A DNA stretch of 13,067 nucleotides from Echinostoma caproni (taxonomy: Eukaryota; Platyhelminthes; Trematoda; Plagiorchiida; Echinostomatidae). Position numbers and translations under genes: made by a program. The stretch is from the NCBI GenBank assembly GCA_900618425.1, contig UZAN01042388.1, positions 17,576 through 30,642 of the forward strand, in the 5' to 3' direction. Shown piece by piece: positions 1-9,050 of this stretch. The first letter of the stretch is position 1, and each line of letters opens with the position of its first letter. The notes beneath the pieces were generated by a model that was not told where the DNA came from, did not search any database, and saw only the letters and a list, made by a program, of their open reading frames with translations.

Positions 1-529
1 GAGTGGTGGGTACAGAACAATGATGTGAGAGAGACCCCTAAGTACCAACAACTTCAGTACTCTATTATGTAATGTTTTCGTAAATACTGAGATCAGTTCA
101 GTGATATTAAACACTAGTATGACGTGTGTTCACTATCGAGGAAGTAGGACTGCTCCCGGTTACTCGGATTTTCGTCGTTGATTGAAGTATCACTTGAGTG
201 TGTACTTCGACACTCGCTAAGTCGAAAATCAGTTCGGGTAGCGAATCTATGAATCACCGTAGCTGAAGGTGAACTGGCAAACGATATGCAAGACCATGTA
301 CACGGCTTGAGCATTCCAATGATTCCAGAGGCTCATCCCTTTGGTCCCTTTTATTAAACCCACTTAGTCATGCAATAGGTGCAATGTATAACTCGTTTCC
401 ATTTGTTATCGATTCACCTTAACAGGTTATCACTTTCGAACGGCAAAAGGACTCAATTTTCTCAGTAAATAACACGATTTAACTTCTCCTTCCGGTTTGC
501 AGTGTTGATCAACTAAGCATTCGGGATGT
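1..529. other. No gene seen; AT-rich non-coding DNA
   Basis: I see no supportable gene, RNA or repeat here. Open frames on the minus strand are of the length expected by chance. A minus-strand AATAAA (TTTATT at 350-355 on the plus strand) lies downstream of the weak minus-strand exon model at 530-1371 and could serve it as a polyadenylation signal, but this hexamer is common in AT-rich DNA. Confidence 0.5.
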
Positions 530-580
530 TCAAAGTCTTTTGCTTTTGGTCGTATATTCAGAGTACCGATGTCCCGCATC
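530..580 (-). CDS. Possible terminal exon of small minus-strand gene
   Basis: Read on the minus strand, an AG acceptor at 583-581 (context GACAACAG) is followed by 16 codons and a TGA stop at 532-530. The peptide starts DAGHRY and is basic and polar, ending KSKRL. The exon starts in phase 0, which matches the phase left by the upstream candidate exon 700-676. The weak point is the acceptor, which has no real polypyrimidine tract. The same bases are also open in another minus-strand frame, part of a 112-codon ORF at 430-768. No protein family is recognised. This is the least secure part of the three-exon model. Confidence 0.12.
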   Translation of the reverse strand, partial: DAGHRYSEYTTKSKRL

Positions 581-675
581 CTGTTGTCTATGGTGTTGAT
601 CGATCTCCGTTTATGGGGCAAAGTGGGGCGAAAGCCGTGGATAATGGCGACACCAGGTCTCCATAGAATGCTTAC

Positions 676-700
676 CTTTTTGCATGGTCTCATTTGGCTC
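676..700 (-). CDS. Possible 25-nt internal exon, minus strand
   Basis: On the minus strand a T-rich stretch ends in GTTAATGAACAG at 701-703 and is followed by 25 bases that run into AAAAAG|GTAAGC, a very good donor. The exon has no stop in the needed frame. With the two bases carried over from candidate exon 1371-1301 it encodes R-SQMRPCKK and leaves phase 0 for 580-530. Small exons are frequent in trematode genes, but micro-exon genes mostly use exons that are multiples of three, and this one is not. The support is splice-site quality and phase agreement only. Confidence 0.2.
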
Positions 701-1300
701 CTGTTCATTAACAAATACAAAAACGAACGGAAAATGTTGGTGCATTCGAAGTCGTAAGCTAAAAACACTTAGTTTGTCAGCATTCGAAAAAAATTAGTTA
801 TTGACAACATAATCTTCAGTATATCTATCAAAATGCAAAACGAATAACCTAGCACATCAGTACACGATTGGTGAGTGCAGGAAGTGCGCTTAGCACTGAA
901 GATTTGCAAACAAGTGCGAAGCAGCTGTCCCTGGGTGTTCAGTCGGGCAGTACTTTATTACTGTCAACAGACGGCAGTCAAAACTCAAAGTCAAAATAAA
1001 AAGGCCTACTGTTTTTAGATAGAATCAGTCCCCTCTATTACAAACAAACATATTTGGATAAATTAACCAATCCTTCCCCAAGTATAAAAACGAATGAAAT
1101 CATGCATACTATCTGGCAACTGCAAGAACATAGGGATTAAAATACTTAATGTGATCATCAAGGTTTGAATGCCTTCAAAAAAGAAAAATATTAGAATTTC
1201 CCACACTAGAACACAAACACTTATCCACGACTTGGGTCCCATTTCAAGTACTGTTATCCACTAATTTTTCTTTTTTAAATAAACGTGTGTTTTGACTCAC

Positions 1301-1371
1301 CTGTATCTACCGTCGACTATTCTTCGACGGGATGGGAACAGTGGTGCAGTCAGCAACGATCGGTGCATCAT
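1301..1371 (-). CDS. Possible first coding exon, minus strand
   Basis: Two adjacent ATG codons (1371-1366, minus strand) open 23 codons that end at CAG|GTGAGT, a full-consensus 5' splice site whose GT is at 1300-1299. This is the best donor in the left part of the window. An in-frame TGA lies just upstream of the ATGs, so an initiating exon is the natural reading. The other two frames contain stops before the donor. The peptide begins MMHRSLLTAPLF and ends RIVDGRY, with an Arg-rich middle. The exon leaves phase 2, which fits the 25-nt candidate at 700-676. The joined three-exon model would encode about 48 basic residues. I recognise no family. A chance consensus donor in a window this size is not excluded. 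Confidence 0.25.
1310..1330. repeat. Small perfect hairpin, 7-bp stem
   Basis: CCGTCGA at 1310-1316 and TCGACGG at 1324-1330 form a perfect inverted repeat around a 7-nt loop. It falls inside the possible minus-strand first exon, close to its donor. A repeat of this size is within reach of chance. Confidence 0.5.
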
Positions 1372-4300
1372 GCATCATTCTCTGTTGATCCTCTTTTCAG
1401 CCCTATACATTCCACGGCAAAGGTATTGCAACCCTTGGATTGTTGGATCGTCTTTGCTCTTAAAAGCACGATCATCACCATTTTTATATCCTAAACAGCA
1501 GATCAATGAAACTCCGGACTACGAAATTCCTTCAAAATACATTTCGTTTTAACAGAAATATGCCAAAACAAATGAACATTCACCTCAGCAAAATTATTGC
1601 ACCATTCCCTTCCGTTATGACCGTTGCCCATTGAAACCACAAAGTATACGATTTCAACTCACATCCTTGTTGATATTATTCCATTCCCTGAAAACTGTCT
1701 CTAATTCATGTTTTAGGTGTAAACTCTGGATTGTTTGTATACCGTTTGGGTACGAATAAACCAACTGTTCCGTAATGTGTTCAAATGTGGGCTGCACGCA
1801 GGCCACAACATTGTTTTTTTATGTCGCAACAAACTGCTCAACATTGTTTGAGATATCGATAGTTAACTACGGTGACATCATGCTAAAATTTGCTTCAGTG
1901 TGATCGTTTGATGCTCATACTAGCTTAACTGTCGCCCAAACGTACGAATACATGCATCATAATTTAGAACTACATCAAGTGTAGTGTGCCCTGTCGGGAC
2001 GTTGCTTGATAAGGCACCCCTGCGGAGTTTCCATCGCTAATCCGCTTGTTATGAGGTGCTACTAACATTTGTAGGTAGTACTCAAAAAATGCGGTTGGCG
2101 GATTCTTTGAACGGTCAAAAATGAACATGACTTCTTAAAGAGAATTGCTGTGTTTGAAATGATAACTGCGAACTGTTCCATTCCTTATCCTGTGTGCTAC
2201 CGGGAATTGTGATGACATGTCCAAAAGAGATATCTTGATATATGTACGCCGAATTATCCATGCCCTAAATGTGGTAGTGATCAACAACTCTCCTCAAACC
2301 AGCACCGGTCTTCTGGAATTATTATATGCTTCGTAATGAACCGCTCTTTCCACAGATAATGCCAGTTGTAATTGCGCACGTCGAGTCCGCCTAAATCTGT
2401 TACATTGTTTTTTTAGGTTACTTTAGTTTCAGCGCGTGTTAAAAGTCTTTCAGTTTATAATGTTGTTAGATTTATGTACTGTCTAATTTTTTTTCATTTC
2501 ATCCAAGGAAACTTAGCAAATGTTCCTTGTATATTACTCACTGAAACGTTCAACTTAAGCACTGTTTCCATCTGCGATGCATGACTCAGAGTTTGAGGCC
2601 ACACGTAGTTCTCCGGTCTTAGATTTCTCCGAGAGCTTTTTCTGATGTTTAATCCGTTTTTTGACTGTTTTTTAACTGACTTTTAATGATCTACTTGGAC
2701 ATCCTTGTTCTTCCAAGGTCTTTAGGAGTACCGTGTGCATTACAGCAGCTTGCAAGGAGCTGTCAACTACTTATTCACTACAGTTGTCAGTTGTCATACC
2801 GTGGTAGAAAATAGGGATATCTATTGTACTCAATCTTAAGCCGAGTTGCTTTTGTGAAATCCATGGAGGTGTAATACGTTTAACCTGGAGTCTCCATACT
2901 ATACATGAAATTCAACGTTCTGGGAGTGCTTGTCTATTCAAACTGTCCGATGCGTTCTATGTTATTCTTGATTATAAATCCCTTACCTCTAGCACAGTCT
3001 ACATTTGACATCAAATGTTTAATGATAGAAACCCCAGGAACTAAGTTTCCTTTTTATTAAAAAAAAACAAATGTTGAAATAGTAATCAAAATGCACTTTG
3101 CTCCCCATCCTGTCTCACACAAATAGTTTCTCCTTCATTTTTCTTCGTAAACTTGATTGCACTTGACTGCAAATATCTCATCAGAGTAATTGGGCGCTAG
3201 GATTCCTCTGACATTGTTCGCAATTTATGTCGCAGACCAAGTCACGTACATCTGGGAAAACGATATCCGGCGGTTTGGTTGACAGTCATTATGATGTTTT
3301 TCTTTTCAACAGTTCATTTTCTCCCATAGTGGTTATTTATTGATAGATTTTTGCATCAACTAATTGTAATTAAACTATTTGTTTTCTAACCTATATTCCT
3401 CGTCTGCACGGATTAAACAGGATTCCCCATTTCAGTGCAATGAAGATGAATAAACTGTCGAATTTTACGGCAAAGCACAGCGATCACGCGAGGAGGACAA
3501 CAAGAAACGCAGTAGGAGAACAAACTTTGATTCCGTTCTTCGAGTCGGTGATACAACCTAAGTAATCCATGGTTACCGATGTTTTTATTTCAGAAAGTCA
3601 GACGAAGCGAACAGTAAGAAACATTATATGCTAAACATAGGGCTAATTGTATTTCATAGCAAGTTATAGGGTTATAAACTTGTAAGTCAGTGTTAACATA
3701 ACGGAAAGTAATGATATTGAACGATAATTTCGCTGTATGCTGCACAACTCTATCTCGCATGCGCTTTCCAACGGACAACTTCATGCCACACAATTGTTAG
3801 TTTATTTCCTTACTTCGTAACCGGGTGTCAAGTCTGAGGTCGCTATGCAAAGTTTCTAAGGACAGCGTTTTTTCCAAGGCACCAGTAAGCTCAAGCCCTT
3901 TAAAAATTCTATCCTACGGCCAACCATGTTTGTGGTTTTGAGGTAAAATGGATTGTCTAAACTCCTTAAATTATGGTCGTTTTTTTCAATTGCTTCATTT
4001 CCGCTCCAACCGGATAAAGTCCACCATCAAATGCAGTAACGGATTGCATATATCCACAATCATAACTGTCAGTCAACAGTGGTTATCATGTCCCCGTGCC
4101 TAATGGTGACAAAACTTTGTTCGGGTAGCCCATTTTCCAGTGTGCATTTCTGTTGAGAAATCCGTCAAAAGGATTTTGCAGTCAGCCTTGAGCCATCCTC
4201 TAACTAGTGGACAGTACAGAAATGATATGATTTACATCGATGACACAACCTGAAGTCACTCTCATCAGCTATATGAATTAAAAAAATATATTTGGAAACC

Positions 4301-4693
4301 TTGTAGCATGCCTGAACGATTTGCTGTCTGGTTCTATTGTATGAGAAGTACCTTTACCATAGTGTTATAGCAATATCAGTAAATATATAAACCAACATTG
4401 TGTGATCACAACAACATAGGAAAAAAATGTATACCTGTTGAAATAAAGAGAAATTAAAAATCATTTAATTAAAGACGTCTCCAATCAAATGCAACAACGA
4501 TTGAGGTTTTGAATCATATCAGATAGAGTTCTCCACAAACAGGGCTTGTCGTTTTTGATTCCCAGTCCATAAACCGGAAACTATCTACCAAAACCTGTTT
4601 TCACGTATCTATTTTTAGGATTTAAGTATGAATGATTTTCGGGAACATTCTTTCTCTCTCAATCTCTGTTCGCGTACATGACCAAGCTATCAG
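1372..4693. other. About 3.3 kb with no supportable gene
   Basis: This is AT-rich DNA with many stop codons in all frames. It contains an A-run at 3059-3067 and scattered splice-like signals, for example TTTATTTCAG at 3584-3593 followed 20 bases later by GAACA|GTAAGA. That pair could bound a 20-nt exon, but nothing supports it further. A strong acceptor-like site, TCACGTATCTATTTTTAG, ends at 4618, but the frame it opens closes within 21 codons. A 52-codon minus-strand ORF at 2128-1970 looks faintly coding but is of chance length. The stretch probably represents intron or intergenic DNA. Confidence 0.5.
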
Positions 4694-4796
4694 TTCCTTA
4701 CTGAGTGAGATAACCCTTACGCTTGACAATCGGTCTAGAAACGGTTATCTAGAACTTGACGCAACAATGGCACTTTACGTCGCCAATCTGTCGATG
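4694..4796 (+). CDS. Candidate exon, laminin-G-like fragment
   Basis: The frame is open from 4632 to 4880. A plausible exon runs from an AG at 4692-4693, preceded at some distance by a CT-rich tract (about 4650-4670), to ATG|GTAATG at 4796/4797. It would enter in phase 2 and leave in phase 0. Its translation contains EITLTLDNRSRNG and later ALYVANLS. By eye these resemble two successive beta-strand blocks of laminin-G domains, the 'LTVDN' strand and the 'LYVGGLP' strand. A complete domain has about 150-180 residues, so this would be a small piece. No neighbouring exon carrying the conserved Gly-Cys end of such a domain was found. The resemblance could be accidental, and a profile search is needed. 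Confidence 0.2.
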
Positions 4797-5547
4797 GTAA
4801 TGTTGATGATATTTAATCAATCGCTTAATTCCTCTTTGCACAGACAGACAGTATTTGGATCTCATACAGGCAAATGCTGAGTCGTTTAATTGAAGGCTGA
4901 GGATGCGTAAGGATAGTCCATTTCATGGAGAGAAATACTTTGCACAAATCCTCCCAGGATTAGCTAACAGTGTAAGAACACAAGTTGTGGCCTGTCAACT
5001 TTGACGGTGTGAAATTCCCCAATCTGTGGTGCAAACATCAAATATCCTTTGGATATTTTGTTTGGATTGGAGAGTCAGAATGAAGCAATTTAGTGTTTTG
5101 CTGAGCAGTACATTCTTTCAAACGGGATTAATTCTATCTCGATGTTTACGCAATTAAGGCCACTTCCTATTACCATTCTGAACAGGAACGGGTGAAACCA
5201 AGTAGCCTTGACTTATATCACTAAAACTCCTGAAGGAAGTGGCACACTATCACGTTTGTATGAACACAATCCACTCTGAGGATTTCAGTGTACCTATCTG
5301 GTACAAAATTGCCTAACACCTAATTACAAATGGGGCCCAACGGACTAAACCAAACCCATCTCTACTGGTCAAGAATGCGAATACGGTTAACCTATACTTT
5401 TTGGTGTACTCAAATCCCCCGAGATTTAATTGATCAGAGTAAGCATCAAACGACTTGGTCTTTGCTCATGTTTGATCAACTACCCCTGCTTCGATCCCCA
5501 TTTGAGTCAATTGGGTCACATTGCTGATAACAAACAACCACCTCAAA
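4797..5547. other. No supportable gene between exon candidates
   Basis: The stretch holds short frames only, including a 65-codon plus-strand ORF at 5330-5527 without coding character. AAATATCC and GGATATTT around a 3-nt loop near 5040-5058 make a small hairpin. An AG at 5505-5506 after a C/T-rich stretch could act as an acceptor for an upstream-extended version of the next candidate exon, because that frame is open from 5506. Confidence 0.45.
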
Positions 5548-5640
5548 ATGACCGTGCAAATGCCTCCTAAATTTGCCACTCACACCTTTTTTTCTGGGGA
5601 CAACACAGTTCACGATGTAAAATGTTTTCCTTTACCAAAA
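5548..5640 (+). CDS. Candidate first coding exon, 31 codons
   Basis: The start codon at 5548 has A at -3 (CTCAAAATGA) and opens exactly 31 codons that end at CCAAAA|GTAAGC, a strong donor at 5641. The exon therefore leaves phase 0. If the donor is ignored the frame stops three codons later, as expected at an exon edge. The peptide begins MTVQMPPKFATH and ends VKCFPLPK, with several Pro and aromatic residues. A second in-frame ATG is at 5560. The frame is also open upstream to 5506, so an internal exon is possible instead. I recognise no family. The phase matches the candidate exon at 10358, which would imply a 4.7-kb intron carrying the foldback and the first SINE copy. That link is inference. 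Confidence 0.35.
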
Positions 5641-6541
5641 GTAAGCCTGTGAAGACCCGTGCAAATGAACATCGTAAACACCAAATGTGATATGTTAAAT
5701 CGTGGTGGTGGTGGTAGTGATTTGGTGGTGGTAAAATTCACCTTAACGCAACAAGTCCATTTTTTTACTTATGCCAAGAAATCAATAACCCCTTCGTTGT
5801 ACGTGCCTGCAAGTGGAACTTTCTTTGATATTATTCATCCGCAGATTTAAATTGCTTCCTGTTTTTCTCTTTCACTTCATTCTATTGAACAAATAATTGT
5901 AAATGACATTTTCAGGAATGGGTTTTCAATCAATCAAACAGAGAAAGCTGGGTATCAGTGGAGTAGCTTGAGCACACGGACTCAATGTCGATACGATAAT
6001 GATCGACATGGTTGGATCATCACCCGCCTTTGAAAGAATAAAGATTCACTGCAAGTGGAAAATAGGCAGGTTCGAGCTTATTTCACTTTCGCTTTTTCAG
6101 AAACAGAGCTTTATGCCACTTGGATCAATTTGGACCATTTCTTATCTAATATTGCCTTTTCTTGAATCCCGCCAAATGAGAACTTTGCTGATGATCCGTT
6201 TCTGAATCCCTTACTTCAGTACCTCCAACAGTATCTCTAACCGTCACACGTATCATACTTGTTGCCAAATTGTTTCACTACTGCCGCTTAAACCGCAAAT
6301 CGCGGAATCAGAAGTCGAGAACGTGTTCCCTTAGCTTGAGCTAGACGACTGATGATCAATACTAGCATATAATCGCTTGAATTGTATTTTAAGTTGGCTA
6401 CTTCAGTTGGTGCCATTTCTCAGGATTTGCGGTCTATGAGTGTCCAACATCTAGCATCTTAAGACACCTCCAAATTAACGGGGCTTTAAAGGTCACTGCT
6501 TTTCTCTTTTCCTTCTTTTGCCTACTTCACTTTTTCTCCAG
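5641..6541. other. Intron-like stretch with a GGT-rich tract
   Basis: No gene is supported. A GGT-rich tract lies at 5702-5732. Good acceptor-like sites occur at 5915 (AAATGACATTTTCAG) and at the CGCTTTTTCAG near 6100. Frames following them are open for 16 to 38 codons depending on phase, but none ends at a convincing donor. The positions are recorded in case transcript data later show exons here. Confidence 0.4.
5702..5732. repeat. Short imperfect (GGT)n tract
   Basis: Four near-perfect TGG/GGT units, a short interruption, then three more make a simple-sequence tract. On the plus strand it falls in a 63-codon open frame and would read as GGGG and VVV, which is a by-product of the repeat. 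Confidence 0.7.
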
Positions 6542-6662
6542 GTGGATCTAAGGAGTTTCAGTTGCATTGGAATTCGTTATGTGATATGCACCTAATGTTG
6601 TGTCAGTAAAGTAGGGTTTATCTGAAGAACATTGGCGGTGAACAAACAAAAATTTGGGACAA
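6542..6662 (+). other. Exon-like segment with strong splice borders
   Basis: A long, almost pure pyrimidine tract from about 6498 ends in TTTTTCTCCAG at 6541, the best 3' splice site in the window. At 6663 CAA|GTAAGT is a strong donor. The 121 bases between them contain stops in all three frames (for example TAA at 6593 and at 6607), so they cannot be an internal coding exon. The segment could be an untranslated exon, an exon of a long non-coding RNA, a last exon of which the frame GSKEFQLHW to the TAA at 6607 is the coding part (an AATAAA lies near 6722), or chance. Confidence 0.25.
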
Positions 6663-6893
6663 GTAAGTTTGATATTGGTAGGGAGACACAACACTCAAGC
6701 CTATGTTTAAAAGAAAACAAAAATAAACAGAAACCACAGGGACAAAGATCTGACTAAATGTTCAACTGATGGCCACGCTAATGAGAGGAGAACCTGATGT
6801 AGCGTCAGTGGAGAGTTCAGATTACCACTGACTGTCAAATGGCATTTCCTCTCACGACGCATTCCTCAAATAATTAAGCGTCAATATTTAAGA

Positions 6894-6915
6894 CGCATAT
6901 GTGTGTCCATATGCG
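6894..6915. repeat. Small perfect hairpin, 8-bp stem
   Basis: CGCATATG at 6894-6901 and CATATGCG at 6908-6915 form a perfect inverted repeat with a 6-nt loop. It sits about 100 bp left of the foldback insertion and is not part of its repeat structure. Confidence 0.6.
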
Positions 6916-6998
6916 CATCTAGGTATACGAATACCATCAGATCAACCGGTACTCAACTGCATGCATACATTCAACCATGTGTTCTTTCGCAGACTGGA

Positions 6999-7233
6999 AC
7001 ATCCTCGGTTATTCTATTTTGCCTGTTCGCCGAGCTTGGCAATTTGTTTGCAAATGTTTCATCACCAGCCGAGGTAACATCATCAGTGCCTCACAAGCAC
7101 TGACAATATTACCTCGACTGGTGATGAAACGTTTGCAAACAAATTGCCAAGGTCGGCGAACAGGCGAAAATGAATTTAATTCACCCGAGCTACGAGAACC
7201 GATTTTCAATACTTCGTCGACGTCCTCGGTTAT
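6999..7233. mobile_element. Foldback insertion flanked by 14-bp direct repeat
   Basis: ACATCCTCGGTTAT at 6999-7012 and ACGTCCTCGGTTAT at 7220-7233 match at 13 of 14 positions and flank a 207-bp segment that holds the 70-bp hairpin at 7021-7165. The simplest reading is a target-site duplication around an inserted foldback (snapback) element or a retrotransposed copy with an internal inversion. No transposase or reverse transcriptase is encoded, so the element would be non-autonomous. The 14-bp size fits retroposition better than most DNA transposons. Plus and minus ORFs here (6977-7339 and 7209-7009) share peptides such as RLQTNCQ only because the DNA is an inverted repeat. They should not be taken as genes. 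Confidence 0.6.
7021..7165. repeat. 70-bp inverted repeat, 5-nt loop
   Basis: The left arm 7021-7090 and right arm 7096-7165 are reverse complements at 63 of 70 positions, with no gaps and a loop of only five bases (TCACA, 7091-7095). The differences are at arm positions 14, 35, 49, 58, 61, 62 and 70. In a minus-strand transcript five of the seven become G-U pairs, leaving two true mismatches. In a plus-strand transcript only one does. The arms contain GGCAATTTGTTTGC and TTTCATCACC. I do not recognise the family. Confidence 0.9.
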
Positions 7234-7990
7234 GCCTACGTATCTTGACGTCCGGTTATACCTTTTCGGGTTGAATCGAATCTCTATCTATTGTGAAATT
7301 CAATTCTACGTCAATGAGAGCAACCTCACAGTAGAATGAATTGTATGACAATCGACTTCTGTATTCCCCTTCAAATCCATCACATTCGGAGTTTGAGAAG
7401 GGTTTTGCGTGGATTCAAGGTACTTGGCGGTTACGGGTTGGTCGAGCTAAATGGTATTCGACCCAGTCTTTTCAGTTCACATTCGCTTAGTGTTAAAATG
7501 TACTCTTCCTTTCGAGTTTTGAAAGCATGAGAATTTTCAGCACTGCCCATTTCGGTGAGTTTTTGGGGACAAGTGTTTAACCGTTCGAGTTCGCATGTAT
7601 TATTTTCCTGTTTTTGTCATAAACACTTTGTTTTGTTGCTGTACGTACCCAAAACACTTTTGGACCCATAGCTTGATATCTATCAGTTTTGAACGGCTTG
7701 TTCCCTGCCCGCCTATTTCTGTTCACACAATCCGTTGTCTCAGTCACAGCCCGAATTCACACGACACCGTTTATAATAAAAGGCTCGTTGTATCCACAGA
7801 GAGTTTGTGCAATGGTTACGGATCGGTTTGCATGGGGTATCAAAACTCTGTGTTCCCATAGCAGTCAATAAGTCTTCAAGAACTGGAAGCAAGCAAAGCT
7901 ATGATCGACCACAGAACAGAGTTATTTCCTGTCGTCACTGTGGTCATTCATTTGGAACCATCATTCTTCCACACTACTGTTTTCCATCTA
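7234..7990. other. No supportable gene; several chance-length ORFs
   Basis: Plus-strand frames of 60-88 codons overlap one another (7336-7530, 7595-7861, 7689-7871) and none has splice borders or motifs that set it apart. The stretch could contain old repeat sequence, but I see no second copy in the window. Confidence 0.4.
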
Positions 7991-8416
7991 TTATTTCTTT
8001 ATACATGAAATCATGTGCTGTATTGTCGAAACCGACGGTAGTATGTTGGGAGACTGACAAAGACCACCTGTTGGACAGTAGCGGTCAATACTGTACATCA
8101 GAATAACTAACGAGAAAGTGGGTTCCTTTTTATCTTCATTTTGTGGAGGGTCTTGGAAAATTATTTCGATAGTCTGGTAGTGAGAATCCAGCCTTAAGCT
8201 ATTTTCTGGAGCGCAAGGAATTTGTGGCCACAGGAGGAATGATACAATGTGCACGTCACCAAAGGAGTTTATAATGCAAGAGGTGTAACAACCCAAGAAG
8301 CTAATCACTGTCAACCTGCACGATTTCACTGAATATTTATAATGGTTGTTCTTAAATGTTAATATGGTTAGGTTATTTTGCTCATTACGCAGCTTTCTTA
8401 CATAATTTATTCCCAA
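7991..8416 (-). CDS. Longest ORF in window, 141 codons, unrecognised
   Basis: The ORF starts with MGINYVRKLRNEQNN and ends HMISCIKK. It has no tandem repeats and no motif I can name. It contains about seven cysteines spread through the chain and an acidic-basic stretch PPQNEDKKEP near residue 90. One hydrophobic patch (VHIVSFLLW) is too short for a secure membrane segment. For DNA near 40% GC, a stop-free run this long is somewhat unusual but not beyond chance in 13 kb read on both strands. A single-exon gene is possible in flatworms. The overlapping plus-strand ORF 7807-8106 occupies much of the same DNA. Low confidence. Confidence 0.15.
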   Translation of the reverse strand: MGINYVRKLRNEQNNLTILTFKNNHYKYSVKSCRLTVISFLGCYTSCIINSFGDVHIVSFLLWPQIPCAPENSLRLDSHYQTIEIIFQDPPQNEDKKEPTFSLVILMYSIDRYCPTGGLCQSPNILPSVSTIQHMISCIKK

Positions 8417-8719
8417 ACTGTCAACTCAGTCAGCAACCGAAAATGGTGTTGGAGAAGAGGTTGAATTGATTTAATGTGGTTTAACCTACATGCACGGATA
8501 TAAACATATATGAAGCACTGATTTGATATACCGTTTCGTTAAACGAACCAGCAGTTCAGAAATGGCAAGTCCTGTACTGTGAGCGAAACTGAGATTATTT
8601 TGATCGACCGTCGTGTCTCACTAATCCTTGTGAAACAAACGTGAAAACGATAATAATAATTCTATGGTCCATTCTGACTGACGTCAGTGATACTTCAAGA
8701 TCAGTAATCACACAATCAA
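8417..8719. other. No feature seen
   Basis: This is AT-rich DNA between the doubtful minus-strand ORF and the microsatellite. No RNA gene, repeat or splice-bounded frame was found. Confidence 0.4.
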
Positions 8720-8790
8720 GCACACACGCGCGCACGCAGACACACGCTTACACACACACACGCATTTAAATACACGTACAGGCATATACA
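8720..8790. repeat. Imperfect CA/CG-rich microsatellite
   Basis: Alternating purine-pyrimidine sequence with CACACACGCGCGCACGC, CACACGC and a clean run of five CA units runs to about 8761, then decays into ACACG and ACATA-like units. It is a typical interrupted (CA)n microsatellite. The CGCGCGC core and the alternation make it a potential Z-DNA-forming tract. Confidence 0.85.
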
Positions 8791-8888
8791 ATTTTCTATA
8801 GTACCATTTGTCTTGACATCCACCTGTGTGTTTTATTTCACTGGATTTTGATAGAGTAGTAAATCGGAACCGATATATCACTGACCAT

Positions 8889-8917
8889 CACACGCACACA
8901 TGCATGCAAACACACGT
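8889..8917. repeat. Second short CA-rich microsatellite
   Basis: CACACGCACACATGCATGC followed by AAACACACG forms a short interrupted CA tract about 100 bp after the larger one, probably from the same repeat-rich patch. Confidence 0.7.
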
Positions 8918-9050
8918 TGCTTTAACTTGGTAGAAAGCAGCGAAATTCTCTCAGCCAACACTGTATTGCTCATAAGGGATATGAGGTCATTCATTAGGTA
9001 GGTCACACGGACAAGATCCCTTCCCTCTTTCACCGGGGCAAATAAACAGG

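Noticed and set aside
430..768. 112-codon minus-strand ORF as a single gene
   Set aside because: The length is near the chance maximum for this window. A spliced reading using parts of the same DNA has better splice-site support.
1970..2128. 52-codon minus-strand ORF beginning MFIFDRSKNPP
   Set aside because: Amino-acid composition looks plausible, but ORFs of this size are expected many times by chance and no good splice sites border it.
3594..3613. 20-nt micro-exon between TTTATTTCAG and GTAAGA
   Set aside because: Both sites are good, but the exon is tiny, not a multiple of three, and no partner exon in phase was found.
6180..6370. CTGATGA boxes near 6188 and 6350
   Set aside because: No GAAA box follows at a suitable distance in either case.
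6977..7339. 120-codon plus-strand ORF, and a 66-codon minus-strand ORF with similar protein
   Set aside because: The similarity of the two proteins follows from the 70-bp inverted repeat. Neither has splice support or a motif.
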